Source of the DNA: Agarivorans gilvus
GTDB lineage: Bacteria > Pseudomonadota > Gammaproteobacteria > Enterobacterales > Celerinatantimonadaceae
Assembly (NCBI RefSeq): GCF_001420915.1
Contig: NZ_CP013021.1
Span: forward strand, 4,002,501-4,066,500
Length of the DNA: 64,000 nt
Direction of reading: 5' to 3'
Shown: piece by piece, positions 7,866 to 13,315 of the stretch
Numbering within the stretch: the first letter of the stretch is position 1
How the letters are laid out: each line of letters opens with the position of its first letter
Position numbers and translations under genes: made by a program
The notes under the pieces: generated by a model
Told to the model about the DNA's origin: nothing
The model's input: only the letters and a program-made list of their open reading frames with translations
Databases searched by the model: none

Positions 7866-8900
7866 ATGTCTACAATTAAAGTTCTTGGTATCGATTTAGG
7901 CAAATCATCTTTTCACGTGATAGGCCGTGATTATTCTGATAACCAAGTTATCCGTAAAAAGTTTTCTCGTTCAGCATTAGTTCACTATCTTCACCAATTA
8001 AAGCCCTGCACCATTGCTTTCGAAGCTTGTGGCGGTGCGCATTGGCTTGGCAGGCAATGTGAGTTGATGGGACATAAAGTCAGATTAATCCCTCCGCAAT
8101 ATGTAAAGCCCTTTGTTAAAAGTAATAAGAATGACTTCATTGATGCAGAGGCCATATGTGAAGCATCAATAAGACCTAATATGCGCTTTGTCAGCGTAAA
8201 GTCAGAAGAAGCTCAAGTTATTTCAGCAATTCATAAGGCGAGACACGGCTATATCAAAGACCGAACGGCCTGCATGTCCCGCATCGGTTCATTACTGCTG
8301 GAGTTTGGTATTGCTCTTCCTACAGGCCATAGCGTGATGAAGCAACTGTTCAACTGGCTTGCTCAGCAAAGGCAGGTGCTGCCAATGTTACTCATGCAAG
8401 AGCTAATGGAGCTGCATGAGTATTACCTGTTTCTCAATGGCAACATTGAGAAACAAGATAAAAAGCTAAAGCAACTGGTTGAAACGAACTCGATAGGTCA
8501 ACTCCTGAAAACCATACCGGGTATTGGAGATATGACAGCAAGTCTTTGTCTTGCCAACATCAGCAGTGCTACTGATTTTAAAAACGGTAGAAACATGGCA
8601 GCGTGGTTAGGACTTATTCCAGCGCAATACTCAACAGGTGGTAAGCCCAAATTATTAGGAATAAGTAAGCGAGGTAACAAAGCACTTCGAACCTTGTTTA
8701 TTCATGCCGCCAGAGCCGTGATGTCGAGGCCGGATAAGACAGGTAAGGTTTATGGGGAGTGGCTGATAAACTTGCGAGCGACTAAGCCATTTAATGTTGT
8801 CACCGTTGCATTGGCTAACAAGCTTGCCCGAATAGCCTGGGCAGTCATGAAGACGAAACAAGCATTTAACAGTAAGGCGTTAGCACCGAGTTTGCAATGA
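7866..8900 (+). CDS. IS110 family transposase (IS1111 group)
   Basis: A 344-residue transposase. The N-terminal RuvC-like domain carries the DEDD acidic residues (GIDLGKSS near residue 8, IAFEACGG near 51, KNDFIDAEAI near 92). The C-terminal domain has IPGIGDMTASL and WLGLIPAQYSTGGKPKLLG, with the serine of that motif being the likely second nucleophile. The start ATG follows AGGCGAACCATC. It is the only gene of the element, is full length and shows no frameshift, so the element may be active. Confidence 0.95.
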   Translation: MSTIKVLGIDLGKSSFHVIGRDYSDNQVIRKKFSRSALVHYLHQLKPCTIAFEACGGAHWLGRQCELMGHKVRLIPPQYVKPFVKSNKNDFIDAEAICEASIRPNMRFVSVKSEEAQVISAIHKARHGYIKDRTACMSRIGSLLLEFGIALPTGHSVMKQLFNWLAQQRQVLPMLLMQELMELHEYYLFLNGNIEKQDKKLKQLVETNSIGQLLKTIPGIGDMTASLCLANISSATDFKNGRNMAAWLGLIPAQYSTGGKPKLLGISKRGNKALRTLFIHAARAVMSRPDKTGKVYGEWLINLRATKPFNVVTVALANKLARIAWAVMKTKQAFNSKALAPSLQ

Positions 8901-8962
8901 GAATAGAGATGACGAAAACGGTAGAACCACTGGATTAAAACCTGACATAAAAAACAGCTTAT

Positions 8963-8981
8963 AAAAGCTTTCGGCTTTTTT
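8963..8981 (+). terminator. Terminator-like hairpin after IS110 transposase
   Basis: AAAAGC and GCTTTT pair around a 5-base loop and are followed by more T residues, 62 bases after the transposase stop. Confidence 0.5.
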
Positions 8982-9095
8982 GAGGATAATCCAGCGCGGA
9001 ACTCATCGTGGAGCAGGTGGCGAGAGCGCCTAATTAGACTCCGAATACATTAGCGCATAACCAACCCCGTTATCGAAAATTATCATTGCAATAAC
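8982..9095 (+). ncRNA. Candidate guide RNA (seekRNA/bridge RNA) region of the IS1111-type element
   Basis: The right non-coding end of the element. IS1111-group elements are known to encode their target-specifying RNA in this 3' segment. Visible structure includes GGCG-AGAG-CGCC near 9018-9031 and CGTTAT pairing with ATAACG (9068-9096). Exact RNA ends and guide loops cannot be fixed by eye. The assignment rests on element type and position. Confidence 0.35.
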
Positions 9096-9107
9096 GAGGC
9101 GGACCAT
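9096..9107 (-). repeat. Right sub-terminal inverted repeat of IS1111-type element
   Basis: GAGGCGGACCAT, the exact reverse complement of 7807-7818. Confidence 0.85.
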
Positions 9108-9148
9108 ACATTTTTATGTTTGGCGTATAGCAAAATATTTAAACAGAA

Positions 9149-9259
9149 GGGGCTTAGCTGGCTGTTGTCTCGTTGTACGTAAGTGCTCTCTGCACACTCA
9201 GCGAAAGCTGAAACCTTAAGTCTTTTTTAGACCACGGCTGCATCGAACTTTTGGTGCAG
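9149..9259. repeat. ~105-bp repeat, right copy
   Basis: Same orientation and order of blocks as 7696-7796: GGGGCTTAGCTG, GTACGTAAGTGCTCTCT, CACACTCAGCGAAAGCTG, TAAGTCTTTTTTAGACC, ATCGAACTTTTGGTGCAG. It differs by about ten substitutions and a short insertion after the first block. The two copies lie outside the IS inverted repeats by 10 and 41 bases, too long and too diverged for a target duplication. Confidence 0.85.
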
Positions 9260-9407
9260 TAAATACGCTCTAGATTTGTTTTTTGTCAATAAGCGCTATA
9301 AAACATCAGCTTTTGCTGTTAAGTTATTGTCATCATTAAATAATTCTATTCGGAATGAGCTTAGGCCAACATCGTTGGGGTTTAACGAGAGGTCCGAGTA
9401 AGACGCT

Positions 9408-9414
9408 GTTAGCA
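9408..9414 (+). other. Candidate integron recombination core site (left end of cassette)
   Basis: GTTAGCA fits the GTTRRRY core and lies 15 bases before the start of the toxin gene, the same arrangement as GTTAGCT before the small ORF at 10217. The other half of an attC or an attI is not recognisable upstream. Confidence 0.4.
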
Positions 9415-9429
9415 GTTATAGGAGATACA

Positions 9430-9888
9430 ATGCTTGAGTTTACATTTGAGTTGAATGGAAAAGAGTTAAGTGATTTGGTCTCAGGAGAGAAACGATTTCC
9501 AGCATACTCGGGTCAAGGTAGCAATAAAAACAAGCCAGAATCAATGTGCGTACCTAACCACGGTCCTATCCCGAGAGGTACTTACTATATTGTTGCCAGA
9601 GAATCCGGCGGGCTCATGGGACCGTTACGAGATTTATTTTCAAGTAAGGATGAATGGTTTGCATTGTATGCAAAAGATAAAAATGTTGACGACTTTACCT
9701 TTTGTGAAACGGTAAAGAGAGGCAATTTCAGACTTCATCCTGAAGGTCCTTTGGGTATAAGTAAGGGATGTATTACGATAAAAGATTCGAAGAAATACAA
9801 AGAGCTGAGGAAATTTATTCTACAATCTGAAAGGGTTTTGGTTCCTGGTACCACAATTCGTGCATATGGAACTGTAGAGGTACTATGA
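9430..9888 (+). CDS. Tlde1-like (DUF2778) L,D-transpeptidase-fold toxin
   Basis: A 152-residue protein without a signal peptide. The pattern PIPRGTYYIV (residues 46-55), then FRLHPEG (100-106) and ISKGCITIKD (110-119), is that of DUF2778/Tlde1, a type VI secretion effector family that acts on peptidoglycan peptides in the periplasm of rival cells. His103 and Cys114 are the predicted catalytic pair. The ATG at 9430 has GGAGA upstream. The gene is AT-rich compared with its neighbours, suggesting transfer. Its stop overlaps the next gene by 4 bases. Family assignment is fairly sure; delivery by T6SS is inferred, as no T6SS gene is present here. Confidence 0.75.
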   Translation: MLEFTFELNGKELSDLVSGEKRFPAYSGQGSNKNKPESMCVPNHGPIPRGTYYIVARESGGLMGPLRDLFSSKDEWFALYAKDKNVDDFTFCETVKRGNFRLHPEGPLGISKGCITIKDSKKYKELRKFILQSERVLVPGTTIRAYGTVEVL

Positions 9889-10169
9889 TGACTATGAGAA
9901 TAATCTTTACTATAGTGTTTACTTTTTTTCTTTATTTTCTTTTTATTAATTTTCCAGGGTTTCTTCCTAAGCTTCCAGAGTCAGCGGCAATTTTTGTTGT
10001 TGAGTTATTTGGTGCTGAAACCCAGGAACAGGTTGCGGATATTGAAATTCTATATGTGTTAACTTTATCCTTCATAATCGCTATTATGGCAATATCAGGA
10101 TGCTTTTGGTTTAGACAGCTGCTAACAAGCAAAATCAGCAACGCCCGCGAGCGGGCTGGACGTCGCTAA
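9885..10169 (+). CDS. Putative immunity protein, small membrane protein
   Basis: A 94-residue protein with two hydrophobic helices (about residues 5-25 and 57-77) and a short loop of about 30 residues between them (PKLPESAAIFVVELFGAETQ). The ATGA overlap with the toxin gene indicates tight co-expression. No recognised domain. A membrane-anchored protein encoded directly after a periplasm-acting toxin is the usual arrangement for immunity. The C-terminus is encoded inside the attC site, as is common for integron cassette genes. Confidence 0.55.
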   Translation: MMTMRIIFTIVFTFFLYFLFINFPGFLPKLPESAAIFVVELFGAETQEQVADIEILYVLTLSFIIAIMAISGCFWFRQLLTSKISNARERAGRR

Positions 10170-10197
10170 TGCTCCGCCGCTGTTTTGTGCGTTAGCT
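10119..10197 (+). other. Integron attC-like recombination site
   Basis: The outer boxes GCTAAC (10121-10126) and GTTAGC (10191-10196) are complementary. After a 3-base unpaired spacer, CAAAA-T-CAGC (10130-10139) pairs with GCTGTTTTG (10179-10187), leaving one extrahelical T. This is the R/spacer/L-with-extrahelical-base pattern of attC. The interior (10140-10178) holds a smaller GCCCGC/GCGGGC hairpin. No integrase gene is in the window. Confidence 0.72.
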
Positions 10198-10216
10198 CTA
10201 CAAGGAGAAGTTGAGT

Positions 10217-10354
10217 ATGCCTAGTCATAGTGAGATACATTCGGCTTATATAACTAGAGATTTAAGACTGCTGCAAAATGCTTCTCATATTGCATTACAA
10301 AATGCTTCTCATATTGCATTACAAAATGCTAAAGTCAATCGAATCGTGCATTAG
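10217..10354 (+). CDS. Small ORF of unknown function just after attC, with internal octapeptide repeat
   Basis: A 45-codon ORF with a good ribosome site (AAGGAG at 10202-10207, 9 bases before the ATG). It begins 20 bases after the attC core, as cassette genes usually do. The product contains QNASHIAL twice in tandem and then QNA, encoded by two perfect 24-base repeats. No family is recognised. It may be a small cassette gene or the 5' part of one cut short by later insertions. Confidence 0.4.
   Translation: MPSHSEIHSAYITRDLRLLQNASHIALQNASHIALQNAKVNRIVH
10274..10330 (+). repeat. Tandem 24-bp repeat, 2.4 copies
   Basis: Two identical 24-base units (10274-10297, 10298-10321) and the first 9 bases of a third, each starting CAAAATGCTTCTCATA. 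Length is a multiple of 3 and in frame with the small ORF, so copy changes would add or remove eight residues. Confidence 0.9.
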
Positions 10355-10496
10355 GACAGTCACAGAAAGAGCAACCTATAAGAGTTAGGAATCTTACGCC
10401 TGAAACAACTTTTTTACCTTTAACCTTGAGCCCGAACATCCTTCTGTTTGACTCTCATGGCGTAAATTAGACACTTGGCGTAAATAGTATATGAGA

Positions 10497-10665
10497 GACA
10501 CCCATAATTATGGCGAAAAATTCGCCACTGCTCTACGCTTAAGCAAAGCCTTAGCATGGAGCTTTTGTTATGCCTCTGCCAAGAAAATCGCAAGTGAGTT
10601 TGGATGATACGCCTTATTTCCATGGTGTTTCTCGTTGTAAGCAAACAAGACATCCATAATTGTGC
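10497..10665 (+). mobile_element. Deleted derivative of a RAYT/IS200-like element (MITE-like)
   Basis: GACACCCATAATTATGG (10497-10513) and GACATCCATAATTGTGC (10649-10665) are near-identical direct repeats enclosing the first codons of a Y1 (REP-associated) transposase. The left end also has the palindrome CCATAATTATGG and the hairpin GGCGAAAAATTCGCC. The arrangement suggests two element ends with almost the whole gene lost by deletion. Confidence 0.5.
10570..10659 (+). pseudogene. N-terminal remnant of REP-associated tyrosine transposase
   Basis: The 29-codon frame starts MPLPRKSQVSLDDTPYFHGV, the typical opening of Y1-transposase (RAYT) proteins of about 200-330 residues. Homology stops after VSRC, where relatives continue toward the HUH motif; a stop codon follows 6 codons later. 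The catalytic parts are absent. Confidence 0.65.
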
Positions 10666-10943
10666 CTTTGTTTGCTTTCCCTCTCCTCTCGCCATCCCCT
10701 TATGCCTTCCATCCAAACTTATTACACTAAGCTAAAAGCAATGCTTTAAGCAAAGCAAAATAGCTTAAATTTTTTACTTGATAGAATCCCCCTCAGACAA
10801 TGCAAGTGGCTGGCGATTAAGGCCTTTATTAATGCTGCGTATAAGCATCAAGGGTTTAGCTGCGCCTTTACTCGATGGACGCTTAAGATAGCCAGAAAGG
10901 CGAGCATGCCAACGAGTTTTTATTTTATATATCAGGGGTTTTT
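10666..10943. other. Non-coding spacer with no confident gene
   Basis: Nothing convincing was found. An inverted repeat (AAGCTA near 10731, TAGCTT near 10762) surrounds A-rich sequence. One plus-strand frame reads QCKWLAIKAFINAAYKHQGF around 10799-10858, which could be a gene scrap, but I do not recognise it. Confidence 0.4.
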
Positions 10944-11558
10944 ATGAAATTGATTAAATCACTTTTAGTCATCACAACAGTTGTTTTAATAACGGCATGT
11001 TCCAGCGTACCGCACTCGGTTGACTCGGAGAGTTTTGCTGAAAACATCACAAACAAAAGCTACCAAAGTTTGTTAGTACTGGTAGCCAATGAAGACAGAA
11101 ATGCCCGAGTGGGGGCCGAAAGCCGCATTGTAGAAGCGCTTCAGCAAAAAGGTGTGGCCGCGAGTGCTAGCTACAACATCATTAGCGATATGGCAGCGCT
11201 GGAACAGCCCAATCAACTGGCGGAGCAAATGGCTAAGCAAGGCTATGATGCTATCGTGACTATTCGCACGGTTGATGAAGGTTATGAGTTTGGCTATGAC
11301 GATTATCTGGCTAACCGAGGCTTTGTTTACCTGCTAGGTGGAGAGCCTGGCGCGGGAACCCAAATAGGCTCTTTAATTTCATGGGCAGGCTCTGGGCAAT
11401 ATGCCTTGTTGTTGACCCTGTGGGATATCGACTCGCAAACCGTGGTATGGAAGGCCACCACTGATTCAGTGCAGACCGCCAGCGAATCAGAAAGCATTCA
11501 ATCTTTGGCTCAGTTAGTAGAAGAGCGCTTAGGCAGTCAGGGAATTGAACTTAAATGA
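10944..11558 (+). CDS. Lipoprotein of unknown function
   Basis: A 204-residue protein with a clear lipoprotein signal (hydrophobic 6-17, lipobox ITAC with Cys19). The mature part has the segment QSLLVLVANEDRNARVGAESRI, then a Gly-rich region around 128-150, and WDIDSQTVVWKATTD near 166-180. That layout (ATP-free alpha/beta start and a late VVWKA strand) is common in outer-membrane-anchored proteins of marine gammaproteobacteria. I cannot assign a function. It stands alone between mobile remnants and a GNAT gene. Confidence 0.8.
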   Translation: MKLIKSLLVITTVVLITACSSVPHSVDSESFAENITNKSYQSLLVLVANEDRNARVGAESRIVEALQQKGVAASASYNIISDMAALEQPNQLAEQMAKQGYDAIVTIRTVDEGYEFGYDDYLANRGFVYLLGGEPGAGTQIGSLISWAGSGQYALLLTLWDIDSQTVVWKATTDSVQTASESESIQSLAQLVEERLGSQGIELK

Positions 11559-11697
11559 GAGTTCGCCCCGCAGTAGTAGCGTTTTGCTTAAGTTTTTTGA
11601 GCCATGCTCTGAATTAACTAGTGCGATAAGGTGCTATTGTTGGGGTTGTTTTTATAATGGGCTATTTTAATTCACTGTGATGTAAACGGAGTTAATC

Positions 11698-12210
11698 TTG
11701 AAGATATCAGTGGTCAACAGTAATGACATTGAGGTTTACCAAAACACGCTTAATGAACATTTAATGTCTGTTTTTGGCCAAGATTCAAGGGTCGTTCTAA
11801 ACCGCGAATTTGTTTGCGCCGTTTTAGTTGAAGATGAAAACCAACTTGTTGCTACTGGCCTTGCTTATAGTCGAACAATGAAGCAGAACGCTACAAATTT
11901 CAAAGCGGGCATCATTGGTGGAGTGAGTGTAAGGGCAGATAAACGAGGTTTGGGCTTAGCGAAAGTTATCATTAAAGAACTTGAGCAATGCTTAGTCTCT
12001 GTTGGGGTAACTCATTCTTTTCTCTTTGCTTATGAGCCGAATGTTTATCGAAGTTCAGGCTATACAGAATTAACGGCTGCTATTCATTACTTCGATCTAA
12101 CGCAAAATAAGTGGCAGCAGTTTGTTTATCGTGGAGGCATGGTTAAATGCCTCAAGGGGGGAAAACCTCTTAGTGACCAACGCATTGAATTTAATGGCTG
12201 TGTGTATTGA
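11698..12210 (+). CDS. GNAT family N-acetyltransferase
   Basis: A 170-residue protein with the acetyl-CoA-binding core IGGVSVRADKRGLGLAKVII (about residues 75-94; the RGLGLA turn matches the RxxGxG/A motif A) and the later FLFAYEPNVYRSSGY strand, as in Eis-like and other GNATs. The start is a TTG with GGAG six bases upstream. The acetylated substrate is not predictable. Confidence 0.8.
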   Translation: MKISVVNSNDIEVYQNTLNEHLMSVFGQDSRVVLNREFVCAVLVEDENQLVATGLAYSRTMKQNATNFKAGIIGGVSVRADKRGLGLAKVIIKELEQCLVSVGVTHSFLFAYEPNVYRSSGYTELTAAIHYFDLTQNKWQQFVYRGGMVKCLKGGKPLSDQRIEFNGCVY

Positions 12211-12641
12211 GCGCATTGAAGATATTTATATAAAAAATGACGTATTTCCATGTCTCAGCCGTTAGCTGATTAAGCTTGGCTGGTGTGTTTGTAAAGCTAG
12301 GTATCAAGCCTTGTTTTGCGTAAACCATGACTCTTTCCTCGAATAAATAGGTTCCTTAATCATTGTTACTTGTTGACCGCTTTATCGCGCTTACGAGCGA
12401 GCTTGTGCTTGTTAAGCAAATGGCGGAAATTCATGGTGCTTGTTTGTTTTGGGAGCTCTATTTCTAATCACCTGTTTGCAAACAGGCGTAGCGAGCTCAT
12501 TTTTACAGCGCATCTTGCTTTGTTGCTATCAAGGTGTTTCGCGAAGTGCTTAGCATTTTTACGGTTTACTTTACCCAAAGAGTTGACTGTTTTTACTCTG
12601 GGGATTAGCGTTGGGGAAAATATAACACGTGTAACATTGTT
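12211..12641. other. Intergenic region before tetR, with a 16-bp perfect palindrome
   Basis: About 430 bases without a credible gene. CCTGTTTGCAAACAGG at 12471-12486 is a perfect palindrome. Closer to tetR, ACACGTGT (12625-12632) and TAACATTGTTA (12632-12642) are palindromic and reach the ATG, so they could be a TetR-family operator. TTGACT at 12583 could be a -35 element but I see no good -10. Confidence 0.5.
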
Positions 12642-13313
12642 ATGTCTCAATCGCGAATGGTCTACCAAACAGAAGCTACTCGTCAGAAAATTCTAGACGC
12701 AGCTGAGTTAATGTTTATCGAAAAAGGTTTTGCAGACACCCAGATGAAGGATATAGCGGCGGCGATTAATATGAGTCGTAATACGCTTTATCGTTATTAT
12801 CAGGATAAGTTTGATCTGGGGTTCGTCATCCTAGTCAATGTGCTTAAAGGTCAAGTTGAGCGTTCCTTTGGCTACTTATCGGATTTACACAAACAGCCAG
12901 AATCTAAGGCGCTGGATACATTAAAAGCGGTTTTTTTGATGATGTGTGATGAAGAGTCAAAGCAGGGCGCTCGGTTTATGGCGGAGTTCGATGCCTACTA
13001 TTCTGGTGAGCGATTGCCAGATGACTTTCGTGAGGCCTTAACAAAAGCCATTCCAAAAGCGCTTCCGGGAGCACTGTTTGATGATGTGATCGCGCAAGGT
13101 CAAGCCCGCGGGGAAATCCGCACAGACCTGTTACCTCGACAGATTTCCGCCATCTTAATTAATGCTATTCCGGTGTTTCATCGACGTATGCTGTTACGCC
13201 AGAACGCGTTGATTGGGATTGATCCTGAAGAAATTCCCTCGTTGACGCCGGCTTTAGTACAAGTGCTCATTGACGGCTTGCGTCCAGTTTTAAACCTCAA
13301 TAAGGAAACATAA
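12642..13313 (+). CDS. TetR family transcriptional regulator
   Basis: A 223-residue protein. The N-terminal HTH covers residues 10-55 (RQKILDAAELMFIEKGFA, then MKDIAAAINMSRNTLYRYYQ), and the C-terminal ligand domain is of unknown specificity. It ends 2 bases before the GH3 gene, so the two are one transcription unit and the regulator probably senses a substrate or product linked to that enzyme. No ribosome site is visible at this ATG, so a leaderless or slightly different start is possible (ATG at 12657). Confidence 0.88.
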   Translation: MSQSRMVYQTEATRQKILDAAELMFIEKGFADTQMKDIAAAINMSRNTLYRYYQDKFDLGFVILVNVLKGQVERSFGYLSDLHKQPESKALDTLKAVFLMMCDEESKQGARFMAEFDAYYSGERLPDDFREALTKAIPKALPGALFDDVIAQGQARGEIRTDLLPRQISAILINAIPVFHRRMLLRQNALIGIDPEEIPSLTPALVQVLIDGLRPVLNLNKET

Positions 13314-13315
13314 TA

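Larger units (their letters stand above)
7807..9107 (+). mobile_element. IS110 family element, IS1111 group
   Basis: A 344-codon IS110-type transposase lies between perfect 12-bp inverted repeats, ATGGTCCGCCTC at 7807-7818 and GAGGCGGACCAT at 9096-9107. Sub-terminal repeats of about this size mark the IS1111 group; the true ends should be a few bases outside and cannot be fixed without an empty site. The non-coding right end of about 195 bases is long, as expected if it encodes the guide RNA of this group. A related motif, GAGGCGAACCAT, occurs just before the transposase start (7854-7865). Confidence 0.85.

Noticed and set aside
7696..9259. The two ~105-bp repeats as IS target-site duplications
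   Set aside because: They are far longer than any target duplication, diverged by ~10 percent plus an indel, and IS110 elements make none or very short ones.
9241..9414. A second attC or an attI before the toxin gene
   Set aside because: Only the GTTAGCA core is visible; no matching R'' or L boxes were found upstream.
10274..10330. CRISPR-like repeat array
   Set aside because: The units are directly adjacent with no spacers and are in frame with an ORF.
10420..10716. 98-codon minus-strand ORF
   Set aside because: It runs antisense through the RAYT remnant and has no family pattern or ribosome site.
12370..12696. 108-codon plus-strand ORF before tetR
   Set aside because: It overlaps the tetR start in another frame, has no ribosome site and a composition unlike real proteins.
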